Part shown: positions 22,601-33,931 of the stretch, piece by piece
Layout of the letters: each line of letters begins with the position of its first letter
Numbering within the stretch: the first letter of the stretch is position 1
Assembly: GCA_963555705.1 (NCBI GenBank)
Contig: CAUVWQ010000015.1
Coordinates: 1-64,000 of the forward strand
Source of the DNA: Ligustrum vulgare
Taxonomy: Eukaryota > Streptophyta > Magnoliopsida > Lamiales > Oleaceae
Reading direction: 5' to 3'
DNA: 64,000 bases
The notes under the pieces: generated by a model
Told to the model about the DNA's origin: nothing
The model's input: only the letters and a program-made list of their open reading frames with translations
Databases searched by the model: none
Made by a program: the position numbers and the translations under genes

Positions 22601-24412
22601 TCCGTATGGATTAAATCAAGGGGCATCTTGGCATGAGATGAAGATTGTTTAAATGGAAGTGCATGTGACTTGCCTAATTGACAGGCTTCACAGAATGAGA
22701 GATTTTTATTAATGGGAAATTTAGATTTATTACAAGACTACATAACTTGAAGAAAGACAGAAATATGAGGATGACCTAGCTTTCTATGCCAGGTTTCATG
22801 ATTGGAGTGAGTAGTTTTGTCTGCACTGTTGAGTTTGCTTAGTGTAGTGTTGAATACTTTGTGGTAGAATGAGTTGATTTTAGGCTGTCTGAGATGGTGA
22901 TTGGTCAAGTTCAACTTATAGAGTCCATCCTTAAGCCTACCCACTAGTAGGGCCTTCTTTGTTAGCAAATCCTTCACAACACAACCATTAGGAAAAAACT
23001 CCCATGAAACATTGTTATCATAAGTGAATTTTGAAACACTTATATGGTTTTTGTTAATCCTAGGTACATGCAGTAAATTCTTAAGTAGAAGAGTTTTGTT
23101 TGGATTAACATTAAACCTTTATGAGCTAATGTGTGAAATAAGCAAAGAATCTCCATTACAAACTGTCAGCTTTTGGTTACTTGTGTACTCCTTAGTTTCT
23201 TCTACATTTTCCTTGTTGACTGGAACATGGTGACCCACTCCAATATCAGCATACCACGCCTGATCATCCAGTGGATCTGAGTTTGCTGCATAGGCAGACT
23301 ATGTTATGTTTTGCTCCATAGGTCTTTTGCCCATGTACTTCTCATCCATTATGTGAAAACACCATGTAGCTGAGTCGTTATTTAAGCCACAAATTTGACA
23401 AGACTCCTTGCCTTCATTTGATCTATTTTATCTTCCTCTTCCTCTAGTTCTACCTATAAAATTTTGGCTTATTCCCCCTCCGTTGTTTCTTCCTCCATAA
23501 TGATTATTCTGTGTCCTTCCTTGTGTTAAGTTGATAGAGCCAAAGTTGTTTCTGATCTAACTAAGGTACTCAAGTCTTCTCTTCTCTCGAATGTCATGAG
23601 AGTGGATGATAGTTCATGCCAAGAGACATTTTCCTTACTATTAATCTGCACAAAAATATGTGTATATTCTTAATCAAGGCTGGCCAAAACTTGAGTTACA
23701 AGGTCTGAATGATCAATCTTCTTTCCTGCAATTTCCAGACTGTCAGCTAACAGTTTCACCATGGTCAAATATTGATCCATTGTCATAGAGCCTTTCCTTG
23801 TTTACTGTAGTTCAAACGTGAGGAAGATGACTCTAGATTTGTTAAGAATTCCATAATTCTCATTAATAGCCTTCCGTAATTCACTGGAACTGGTGTAGCC
23901 CATGACAAGGATAACAATTTCTAGTGTCATGGAGAAATATAGTCATCCCATCTGAAGTTGACTCACTGAGATCCATTTGAAGTATTCTGGATTTGGAGTT
24001 GATTCAACTGCTCCTCCTGCTTCAATTGTACTTGAGTATTAATGAATTGAGGGGGACATTCTTTCATTCCCAGTAAGTGGCCTTCTAGATCATGACCCTT
24101 AACAATGGGCATCATCACATTCTTCCACAATAGAAAGTTCTTTTTATCAAGCTTTACTGAAACTGCCCGTGTTAAGTTCATACCAAAAGGGGCAGCATTA
24201 TTTAGAGATGGCATTTGCCTCATAGAGCTGAAGTCAAAGGTGGTTGATTGATATGTGGGAATAGTGTTGGCCATTGTAATGGCTCTGATATCAAGTAAAA
24301 GTTTCGAATAAGATGAAGGTAAATTATGAATTTCTGTAACATATAGATACAAATGGTATATACAAAATGTTGATTCTAATTTTCTGATTTGAACAAGTGA
24401 GGAATCCATTGA
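19640..24412 (-). mobile_element. decayed Ty1/copia retrotransposon
   Basis: A whole copia element on the minus strand. A primer-site-like TGATATCAGAGCC (minus, 24281-24293; one mismatch to the Met tRNA complement) precedes gag (ATG at 24274). Then follow zinc-knuckle remnant, integrase, RT and RNase H down to about 19844. Terminal-repeat remnants share AGATACAAA.GGTATATACAAAAT-like sequence (19640-19740 and 24345-24412, both ending GTGAGGAATCC.TTG). Exact LTR ends and a target duplication could not be fixed. Confidence 0.8.
19844..24274 (-). pseudogene. copia Gag-Pol polyprotein, many stops
   Basis: Reading on the minus strand: Gag from 24274 (MANTIPTYQ; KLDKKNFLLWKNVMMPIVKG); a degenerate zinc knuckle CQICGLNNDSATWC near 23390; GAG-pre-integrase WHRKLGHPHIS near 22770; integrase core DLIHTDVWGPTPLNSTEGFK and FVDDNTRCTWIY (22620-22530) and CPHTSVQNGKAERKHRQI (about 22310); RT with [20 protein letters not shown] and [15 protein letters not shown] (21400-21230), YVDD near 20880, then RTRPDIS-like THTRPDISFVVNRVSQYL (20560) and YGDADW (20390); RNase H end with KSAIYQQLTKVANILTKPL (about 20060-20005). 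Numerous stops and frameshifts. Confidence 0.85.
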
Positions 24413-25259
24413 TTCTAAATTACTACCTAATATTTTGATTTTTAGACTAGAGTTTGTGTCTAAAAAATTATAGAATTTTAGGGTTTATGGAATGTACTGA
24501 AAAAATCATTCATACTTTCTACAATAATTTCTCCTCAAACATATTTAGTTTTCAAATGGGCACTGTAAAATTATCATCTATCATTTAATTTTTAAATCTG
24601 AGTCTAAAAAATTTATATTAATTAAGACTAGTCAAAATTGTAACTACTATAAAAATAAAATTCATACATACCACTGAAAATATTAATTCATACATTCTAC
24701 AAAAAATTCTTCACTAATATATTCATTTTTCAACTGGGTAATGTAAAATTAAAATCTAAAATTTAATTTTAGATCTGAGTCTCCATTCAAAAAAATTATA
24801 TTAATTAAGACTAGCAAAAATTATAACTAGCACAAAAAAATTTATACATACCTTAAAAATATAAGGGTCAAATGAATACATTGCCCGAGAGAGGAAGAGA
24901 GCAGCTTAAAACACAGTAAACACTTCAACGTGAACTGAGTGTGATGCTCTATATTGAACATAAATGATGGTTTGATTTGTCAAAAAAAAAAAAAAAAAAA
25001 AAAGGTGCCAAGAGGGGGGGGGGGGGGGGGGGTTAAAGTAATGTATGTGTTAGATGTTTGACTGGGTGCTACAGCTTTTTCTAATAAAATAATTCGGTTG
25101 GCACAATAACAGGTACCCTTCGCGGGTACCTGATCAGAATTGTTATACAATGGTGAGTTGATCAGAGCGTACTGCTCATTTCATATCCAGGGCACCTGAA
25201 TTTTTTATTAATATATTGGGCCTACTTATGTTTCAATTGTCCTGAATTTGTACATCTCT
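24413..25259. other. AT-rich spacer with a two-copy direct repeat
   Basis: Two ~180 bp direct copies lie end to end (about 24497-24672 and 24673-24852), each containing TCATACATTCTACAA-like, CTGTAAAATTA-like and ATTAATTAAGACTAG blocks and ending CATACATACC. Further right are A20+ and G19 (25014-25032) runs and the hairpin at 25110-25132. No genes. Confidence 0.6.
25110..25132. repeat. perfect 9 bp hairpin
   Basis: CAGGTACCC and GGGTACCTG are exact inverted repeats around a 5 base loop, TTCGC. It stands alone in AT-rich sequence and is not followed by a T run, so it is not an obvious terminator. Its purpose is unknown. Confidence 0.6.
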
Positions 25260-26643
25260 ATAGGGGTGAATACGGTTCGATTTGAAAAATTTGTGACATA
25301 TTTTCAAATCAAACCATTTTAAGCGGTTTGACATTTTTTCAAATCAAACCAAACCATTTTTTACGATTTGGTTCGATTTTAATCCACGATTTACATATCG
25401 ACATAATATAACATATTTTAAATGTCAAATTAATTAGTATTTCTTAATATATAAAGCTAAAATAAGCTAATATATAGTAATATTCTTTGATTCTTTATTT
25501 ACCTCATTACCATTGTAGGTGATAACATAGCACTAGATGCACCAGTCACATATACATATGCATCTAATTGTAATTGATTATAATTTATAAAACACATTAT
25601 ACTATTAATAATTTCTCTTTTGATGTCAATCTCATTGGGGCTATAAATGCATGCCGCTACCATGTAGTAAGAGATGAGCTTAAATAATTGATTAACTTCT
25701 AATTGATGAATTAAAATTTTGACATACTGGAATGGAGCTTTGGGGGGGGGGGGGGGTGTTCAAATAAAATTTCAAGTATAATATGAAGTCTAGAATCCTT
25801 ATTTTATTTTCCGATTGCCTTTTTTTTTTTTTTTTTTGTCAATGGTTTTTGAATATCTTTCTAATGTAGGTTATTTGAGATTGAACAGCTTCTTCAGTTG
25901 AGTATTTTGTGAATTTCCTTGCATAAGATTGGTCATCATACTTGTCCATAAAAGCCATCAATTAATAAGAAAATAGTAATGGATGTCATAACTAATACGT
26001 CTCTTGGTCCGATAATGAAATTTCTTTCTCAGACTATAGAGGTCATTATCGAGGTATCAATTACTCCTAAGAATGTTCTCATTAAGGAGATGGGTTTTCA
26101 AAAACTCTCATCTTACTTAGATTGCATCATTCATCTCTTACAGAAGTTGAATATGAAGGACATTTGTGATTCAGAATGCTTACAAAACTTTGTGAAAATC
26201 CTTTATCAGGAGATTAAGGTTGCTAAACAATTAATTGGGATTGTAGGGATTTCATAGGAAATTTATGTTAGATAACTACTGAAATTTATTCCTATGTAAA
26301 GAAGAAACAAAATCCCCAATTTCAAAAACTAGCAATCTTTTTTGAGATTATCACAATGCAATGCAATGAAAATGAGAAAATATATAAACAAGAAAAGATA
26401 TAATAGAGAATTTTATTTTATTACTTAAATTTGACTTTTTTGTGGAAAGTAAATTTAAATTTATAAAATTAATTTTTTAATTAAAAAATAAAAGCGGTTT
26501 GGTTCAATTTTTGGCGGTTTTTGAAAATCCAAGCCTAAATCAAACAATTTTGTTCGATTTGAGAAAAATAAAATCAAGGTCCATGCGGTTTCAAATCAAT
26601 GAGTTAGGTTCGATTTGCGGTCTCGCGATTTTTTGTGCAGCTC
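25260..26643. mobile_element. hAT-like non-autonomous element carrying a host gene fragment
   Basis: It is flanked by TACATCTCT (25251-25259 and 26644-26652), a perfect 8-9 bp duplication. The ends are weakly inverted (AGGGGTGAATA and complement of AGAGCTGCACA). Subterminal DNA on both sides is rich in GGTTCGATTTG / CAAATCAAACC repeats of opposite sense, as in hAT MITEs. A coding-like fragment lies inside (25979-26257). Two G runs and a T run are also present. Confidence 0.65.
25979..26257 (+). pseudogene. fragment resembling the N-terminal part of a plant U-box (PUB43/44-like) protein
   Basis: A 92-codon open frame. Blocks such as FLSQTIEVIIEV, NVLIKEMGFQKLSSYLD, LQKLNMKDICDSECLQ and QEIKVAKQLI resemble the helical N-terminal region of plant U-box/ARM E3 ligases, where similar FK.L..YL.RI.P.L.EL and L..EIK.AKQL motifs occur. 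The U-box and ARM repeats are absent. It sits wholly inside a hAT-like element, so it looks like captured host sequence. The family call is from memory of motifs and needs a search. Confidence 0.45.
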
Positions 26644-26792
26644 TACATCTCTGCTAGATTTTTTTTATTATGCGGGACCTATTAATCTTATGATTTGGTC
26701 AAAAGTTCCTCATGTATTTGCCATTTTTATTATCATTTATTAAGGTTGTCGGTCCTACTCATTAACCATTTGGTCAAAAATTCCACAGGTTC

Positions 26793-28327
26793 TGTTCACA
26801 CATATCTCGCTATGCAAGATATACCCGCAAGTGTACGGGTCGCGAGAAGTAATGAAGTGGACCTAGGAGTTCGGATTATCGTTCCCACAGAGATTGCTAT
26901 TAAGTATCGTAATATTTCAGTTTTAAACCCTATTTGAACTGTCAAAAGAATTTGTTTTATATTAAAACTAATAAAATTAAACTAAAGAATTAAAATGCAA
27001 AATTACTTTTGTTTTCAAAAACGATTGTAAGCTAGTTGGGATTTATGATTTTACCTAACCAATTTAATTAACTTCAATTCCAGTTTCATTTTCTAATAAT
27101 GTATTCGGTCAAATTCACTAATTTAAATTGAAATTCCTCTCTCGAGTTTAAATAAATTCTACCTAAATAAGTCAACCATATATCTCTACAGGAGATCCGA
27201 ATATTTCTTATTTAGATGCATAGCACGCAAGAATTCAGACACGATCGCAATAATAACAAGAGTATATCTCTATCTCTAATCCAATTACTGAATTTATTAC
27301 CACGATCTAAGTTATTAACTCACCTCTCGGATTATGGAAATAACTTATTAAATCATGAATAAGTGACCAGTTCATTCATGCATTAAGAACAGTAATAAAT
27401 CAATACATGTAATAAAATCATTAAAACAACGGAATATGAAATTAAAATAAATAAGTTAGGTTACATCGTTCATCCAAACATAGAGTTTAGTTACACATTA
27501 TAATTAAAGGACAAAAACAATAAAATAAAAAGTTTATTGAAATAATATAAAGAAAGGAACGCTTGCACCAAGTATCGATTCTTCAATTATCTTCAATTCA
27601 CACCCCTTTGCGATACTTCATTCCCCAAGAATTTGATATTGAATTCTCAATTGTGGCTCGTTCTTAGGAGAGGCAAAGGTATAGAATTTGTGCCTCTAAT
27701 GTTTTATAAATAGATGCTGGAGAAACCTATGTCAAAAGGGGAGAAAAGCAAATAAAAAAAATCGTGGAAAAGCTCAAGTCGCGGCCCAGCAGAAAGTCGC
27801 GTGATCGCGCGGCACACATTGACGCGATAGCGTGGACATGATCAAAACTCTCGTGTGATTTTTAAACAGCTTCGCGAGATCGCGCGCTTTGATAGCTGGC
27901 GATCGCGTGGTTAGGACTGTTGATGCAATTTCAATCTTTCCCGATTGTGTAAGTTAGTCCTCATCTTTTAATTGCAGTTTCGGTCCTCAACTTTCAATTG
28001 TTGCGATTTAGTCCCCCAACTTTTGAATCTTCTCAATTTGCTCGTTTCAGTTCTCAAATCCTTCAATTAGGTCTTCCAACTTCTGATTTATTCACTTTTG
28101 GCGCCATGAATCTTTCCTGATTGTTGTCATACACTTCTCACTTGCTCAATTAAGCTCCAATTAGCGTCCAATTTTGCATTTTCCCCATCAATAGCTTCAT
28201 TCTCATGTTTTTGGGATACTTTCTGTAATGTAAACAGATAACCACAGGTTAAATAGCATTTGTTCTAAAATGACAATAGTTTATTCTAATTTTGACATAT
28301 AAATTAGTCTATAAAATACACTTATCA
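26793..28327 (-). mobile_element. solo LTR with perfect 5 bp target duplication
   Basis: 1535 bp; the plus strand reads TGTTCACACA ... CACTTATCA. The flanking GGTTC (26788-26792 and 28328-28332) is perfect. Ends and internal layout (terminal hairpin box, 'GTCCTCAACTTT' blocks, CACTTATCA end) match the LTRs of the unknown-ORF family at 31763 and 47140, but the sequence is a different subfamily. No internal region is present, so it is a solo LTR formed by LTR-LTR recombination. A cluster of CpG-rich motifs (GATCGCGCG etc.) is at about 27778-27912. Confidence 0.88.
26823..26840 (-). other. LTR-terminal hairpin, family B variant
   Basis: ACCCG - CAAGTGTA - CGGGT: a 5 bp stem with 8 base loop close to the LTR end. 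The same position in another LTR family (62705-62722) reads TACCG - CAAGTGTA - CGGTA. Two stem pairs differ and pairing is kept. Confidence 0.6.
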
Positions 28328-28332
28328 GGTTC

Positions 28333-29905
28333 TTATTTCACTTTTGTTTGATTCTTATTATTTTTAACTCATTTTTTTACAGTATTAAATTTTAATCACA
28401 TATTTTAATAATAAGATATTATATATAAACTCAAAAAATTTCTCTCATTTTCAACCACATAATATTCTTAATCACTATTCAAAACTTTTTTGTCAAACAT
28501 TGGCAATCAAACATAGGCTTCATATATTTTAGTATGTTTTGATAAAACTTAATAAAATATATAGTTGAAAAGTTAGAGTCTCATAAAATATATTATTTAA
28601 ATTTATTATTTATTTTGACTTAAATTTTAATTTTTTTTAATGAATCAAAGAGGTCTTGCTTTTATTTTTGTCAACAAGTTAAGCCTCGTTTCATAACTTG
28701 TTACAAGTTTATAAACGACACGTTTCAAAATCACTTTTCAACTACATATTTTATCTCGAACACATCAATTTTTTTGTTTATAAGCAATTTTTTTTACTAA
28801 CGTTGTATCTGATTGATTCATAATGCATTATTATTAACACTGTAATAATTTATAAATTGGTTTATTTGTCCTTTTGAAATAAAATGTGTTGTTAAAAAGT
28901 GGAGAGAGAAAATGTACATTAAAAAGTGATTTGTAAAATTATATTATTTATAAATTAGTTTATAAATTATAATGACTCTAAAAGAATGGGGTGTCAAGAT
29001 TCCAATCATCTTTGAAGATATAAATCCATTTTCCATTTTGGACTTCAGAGCTGTTTAGAAACTTATAAAGATTTGAGTGACTATGTTCTCTATGCATAAA
29101 AATTTTGAGAAGTCAATTGTGTTCCCTAATATTGAAAAAGTGGTTTGAAAAATGTGTTCACTAGTATAGAATTGACAAAAAATGGGGAATATGCATCGGT
29201 TTTAGACGGGTTTTACTAAAAATCGACGCATATAAAAAGACGGTGCCATTTTTGTAAATATCTTCTAGAAATACACGTCGGTTGTATTTTGGAACCGAAA
29301 GGGAAAATGGAAATTTAAGTCATGGTTCTTGTGGAACTGACGCCTAAAATTGGTTTTGTAACAACCCGAAAATTTCGTACCTTATTTTTATTTATCTAGA
29401 AATTTAGATGGTATTATTTTATTAGAAAATAACCAATTTCATGATATGGTAACATTTTTAGAAAGTTGAGGAGAAAGTTGCATGAATTATGATAATTGAG
29501 GTTAATTGGCAAAATATTATTTTCCTAAGTGAAACTCATTTAATGGAAATGAGTATAACATTTCTTTTTAAATTTCTTTAAATCTAGGGAATGCTTTACA
29601 TGAATTAAAAAGTTTGGAGGACTACTTTGCTAGAAATTAAAGTTATGGAAAGCATTGGAGCCTTAATTTAACATGATTAGGTAAGTTGGGGACCAATATG
29701 AAATTATTGAAAAGTTTGATTTATTTCAACCTTGAAATTTCATCGAGCGATCTTTGTAGTCATCGTATGAGTTAAATATTGACCCGAGGACAATGCATGT
29801 TATACCTATGCAAAGTTAAAGCGAGACGTTGAGATCGATACATTGATTCCATGTTTTCGGGTTCGCATGTATTGGAAAAAACGAGCTATAGTAGTATAGG
29901 TGAAA
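28333..29905. other. AT-rich spacer with repeat fragments
   Basis: No genes. About 29185-29340 contains CATCGGTTTTAGACGGG and AATCGACGCAT, like subterminal repeats of CACTA-type DNA transposons. From about 29357, TGTAACAACCCGAAAATTTCG looks like the start of a gypsy LTR, but its other end is not identified. Both are weak calls. Confidence 0.35.
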
Positions 29906-31168
29906 CTAGTTCTGTCACCCGTGCGATGCACGGTATTAGATATAAGAAATAATATTATATTACAATAATTATTAAAATTTTACAAACAATATAACTAATT
30001 CAAATTATAATAGCTTTTTTGAATAGAAAAAATCAATTTACATATTTAAATAATAAATGACTGTTATTTACATCTCGTAATTATAATCAAAATATACAAA
30101 TAACAATATTTTCCCTCGCTACTTTTCAATTTTAATACTGATATTTATTTCGTTGCATAATTTCTGCCACAACCCAACCTACTTACAATATTCATAAAAC
30201 CCACCAGTGTCAATTAAAATAATATAAGAAGAATTATGAACTTATTACGGAGGATAATGGATGAAAAATTAAAATACAGATCGAGGTTTATAACTCAATA
30301 GAAAGAACTGCCCTAAACTTATTACAGAGGATTCTTGGACACGTGAAATGCTCTATTTCACTCAGGGAGGAGGTGATAAAGCCCACTTTTGTAATTGTAT
30401 AGACTTCAGAGATGATAAAGCCTAGATTTTGGAAGATTGAGATTGCTTCACCAGATATAACAAATTAATGATTCTTGTAATATGCAAGTTGAAGAACATA
30501 CTCATTCGATTAAGTTTATTTTTTTTTTAACTTTCTTTTTTTTCATGATTTTTTAAGATATGCAATTTTTTTGTCAAAACTAAAGAAATGATTAAATTTT
30601 ATTTAATTTATGCATTGATAATAAAAAGTTGATATCACAAATTAATGATTCTTGTAACATGCAAGTTGAAGAACATGCTCATTTAATTGACATATTAGGA
30701 AGCAAAACTTCAATGATTTTATTTATTTATTTTCAAAATATATTAATGCAATTTTTTTATTTCTAACGTAACATATTTATATAGAATATATTTATTTCAA
30801 CTCTTACTTGAACAAATATAATTTTTCACAAAAATATAGCCGTCGAACGGAGACTTAATTTATTAAAAATAGTTAATAGTAATAAAATATAATTCAAAAA
30901 ATGCAATTTATAATATTAAGGATAATAGAGGATTTTAATTTTTAATAATTAAAATATAATTTCAACATTTATAATCAACACATTTCCCAAATCACTTTTT
31001 AATCACACATGTTTTTCGTAATCACATTTTAACCACAAATTCTATATAGTATTTGTAAAATTTTAATCCTTATACATAATTATCACAAATACAAATGAAT
31101 AAAAATAATATTATATTATGACTATGTTCGGCTATCAATATATCTATATACTATATATAAAGGGAGAA
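29906..31168 (-). mobile_element. non-autonomous Helitron
   Basis: On the minus strand the 3' end is a 6 bp hairpin CCGTGC-ATC-GCACGG (plus 29919-29933), ten or so bases, then CTAG (29906-29909) with host T next. The 5' end is (T)TCTCCCTTTATATATAG at about 31168, a usual plant Helitron start. Insertion between A and T without duplication fits. The interior is AT-rich and carries a repeated block (about 30455-30515 and 30632-30692). No Rep/helicase. Confidence 0.65.
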
Positions 31169-31188
31169 TAGTGGATTAGTGTGAATGC

Positions 31189-31762
31189 TGTTGACCACAA
31201 AATCTGGTAGGACCTTGGATCAACACGTCTCAACTCCTCCCTCTTGGACACGTGGATCTCCTGCGTACTAGGACAAACAATCAGCTTGCAAAGGGGGTCG
31301 AGGTGGCTCCCGTTTGTACTCCGATGCCTAAGTCAATACTCATTTCAAGTAAACATAAATTGGGTGCGGGAGGAATAAGTGTGTAAAAGAGAAAAATGGA
31401 GTGAGAATAAAAATGTTTAGTTAGAGTATCGGATTACCAACCTTTTTTTTTAGACAAGTGTGCTCTATTTATAGAAGGAGTAATTCTCTTAGATTGTACC
31501 ATGTGTTGGGCTTTACGCGTGTCTTCACCCTAGCCGTTGGTGAGGTAAAACGATTTCTTGGATGTAATCATTGCTACATGTTGTAGGGGAAGGGCGCCCG
31601 TCATATCCTCCATAAAGGGAATGTCTTGTCAAACCACAGTCAACTGGAGAAGGTTACATCTCTCTGACACTCTCCCTTGTCCCATCATTGATCCGGGGTG
31701 GTATAACAGGACACCTCGGCTTATCACAAACCAGTTCGAATAAAGGGCTCCAATCGATGCAC
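31189..31762 (-). repeat. Tat 3' LTR, left part (continues after 38760)
   Basis: Starts TGTTGACCACAAAA. It contains a minus-strand TATAAATAGAGC (plus 31462-31473), a good TATA box. It is cut at 31762 by the unknown-ORF element, whose TGCAC duplication (31758-31762 and 38756-38760) joins it to 38761 onward. The right boundary is unclear (somewhere at 39300-39515). Confidence 0.55.
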
Positions 31763-33728
31763 TGATAAGTGTGTTCTACACACTTATTTTGCCTTTAAAT
31801 TAGCACTTTAATTGACAAATTGAGCAAAAATCTACTTATAAATTGTGTTTATCTTGTACAATTAGGTACAAACTCAATTGGAAAGAAAATAGACAAGATT
31901 GGAGAGCAATTGAGCTAAAAGAAGAGCAATTTCGATGTTCAATGACCAAATTGAAAGAAATCAAAAGTTTGAGGACTCAATTGTAACATCCCAAAAATTT
32001 GAGGATCAAGGTCTACTACTCAAATTCAAGGATAAAACCACAAGAGAAAGCAAAATGATTGCTTAATTTATGAATTTGAGTGAAAATTGATCAATCCCAT
32101 ACAAAAAGATGAAGTTGGGGACCAAAGTGCACAAGTGCTAAATGTTGAGGACTTGGGCTGCAAAATAAAAGTTGAGGGGCTTGGAAACATTTTAAAATCT
32201 GTTTTCTCACTTTTCCACATATTTTTGTGCTTGGACACATCAATTAAGAGAAAAATAGAGTTTGGGGATTGTTTTGCTCAACTTTCAAACCTCCAAGGAC
32301 CAAGGGTGCAATTTCTCTAAACTTTGGCATTAAACCCTGATTTTTGGACAGATTCTGGACGTCCTCTTCTTCATTCTGCTGGAGCTGCGCAGTCTCTTCC
32401 TCTTCTTTTCTTTTTCTTTTTTTTTTTTCTTTTCTTTTCTTTTCTTTGTCTTTTCTTTTTCTTTTCTTTCCAACTACTTCATAAATCTTGGAGAACAATT
32501 TCTCACTGCTGGTGCTGGAGAAGCAGTGTTGGAGCTGCTGGAAATTTGCTGATTGCTGGAGAAGAAGAAGTTGCTACCAATTGGTTGTTGCTGATTCTGC
32601 TGTGCTGATTTGCTGAAACTGAGGGACTGCAAGGAGGTTTCTGTGCTGGAAATCTGCTGGTGCTGTTGCTGATTTGCTGGAGTTGCTGGGAAGCTGTTGG
32701 TGCTGGAGAAGGAGCTGCTGGAAATCTGTTGTGCTGGAAATCTGCTGGTGCTGTTGCTGTGCTGCTGCTGGAGAAGGTTGCTGATGCTGGTGCTGGTGCT
32801 GGAGAAGGTTGCTGTTGCTGGTGCTGGTGCTGGAGGTACTGGATTGCAATGGAGAATGCTGCCATGGCTGGATTGATTTGCACAAAGCTGGAAGATAATG
32901 GACTGAAATGCAACAGCTTGATAGTTGGAGGACCTTGATGCAATTTCCACAATCTTCAAATTCCGGTTTTTTTTAGTTTTACTGCTTAATGTTATTTTCA
33001 TTTTCATTTCTCAAACTCATGTTTAGCTAATTTAATGTTGGGATGATTGATGGAATTTAACCTAGTTTGGATTAATTTTAATATTTGCTATTTGATTAAA
33101 TGCTTATTTCATGTGTGTTTGTTATTGAGATTATTACATGTGTTTGCTTGATCACCAAATATGTGTTTTGTGAAGTGTATGATAATCGAGAGATATTATG
33201 CATTTTAGACCAAATAACAAATGCTCTAGGTTCTTGTTAAGGATAGAGATATACCTTAAACCCTAGATGATCAATTGAGCTATTTTCACAAAGAGTTAAT
33301 GCAATTGATTGGGCCTTAATCGACATAGAGATATAGTAGGTTAGACCAATTGATTAGGGTTGATTTCACTCGAGAGAGGTAATTGGCTAAGCTTGGAAAA
33401 TCGGGTCTAACATTGTAAATGAGTAATTTGTTAATTTGCATGTTGAGAAATTAATTAGGCGACGGTTAAATGAAACCATGAATCCCAACCACGTTTTATC
33501 TTTCATTTTCCTTATTTTAATTCGGTTTAAAATTAGTTTAGTTAATTTAGAATTGTCAAAATCCATCTTATTAATTGTGTGTTTCTCTTTGTTGTTAAAA
33601 TTAAATTAATTAAAGTTGTATAATCTAAAGTAAACATTCCTCGTGGGATCGACAACCCGGACTCAAAAAGTCCACTTTATTACTTGTACGCGACCCGTGC
33701 GCTTGCGGTACACTATTTTGAGCGAACA
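31763..33728 (+). repeat. 5' LTR, unknown-ORF element copy 1
   Basis: 1,966 bp. It contains a pyrimidine tract (about 32396-32470) and a 350 bp tract of GCTG/GGA-type triplets (about 32503-32855). That tract leaves several long Gln/Ser-rich frames open on the minus strand, none credible as genes. The terminal 100 bp hold the conserved box with GGACT-CAAAA-AGTCC and the CCG..CGG hairpin. Confidence 0.95.
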
Positions 33729-33734
33729 AGTTTT

Positions 33735-33752
33735 TGGCGCCGTTGCCGGGGA
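33735..33752 (+). other. primer binding site, tRNA-Asp type
   Basis: TGGCGCCGTTGCCGGGGA, six bases after the LTR, is complementary to the 3' end of plant tRNA-Asp(GTC). The same site occurs on the minus strand at about 59825-59843 in copy 2. Confidence 0.9.
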
Positions 33753-33931
33753 ATGTTTTTACTTTGATTATTACTTTAGTTAATTTTAGTTTTAACAATT
33801 TGTAATTATTTTTGTTTTATGTTTTATTTTGTTACCTTTGGTTAACCGCCACTATTCTAATCTTTCTTCTGTTTGATTTTCTTTCTATGCATATTTGATT
33901 CTAACATTGGCAAAATAGGAAAGCAATTGCA

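Noticed and set aside
32474..33007. Long minus-strand Gln/Ser-rich frames (177, 149 and 103 codons), repeated at 37502-38035, and a plus-strand 92-codon frame
   Set aside because: They lie wholly within the LTRs and arise from the triplet-repeat tract, which keeps several frames open on both strands. No start context, domain or conservation outside the tract.
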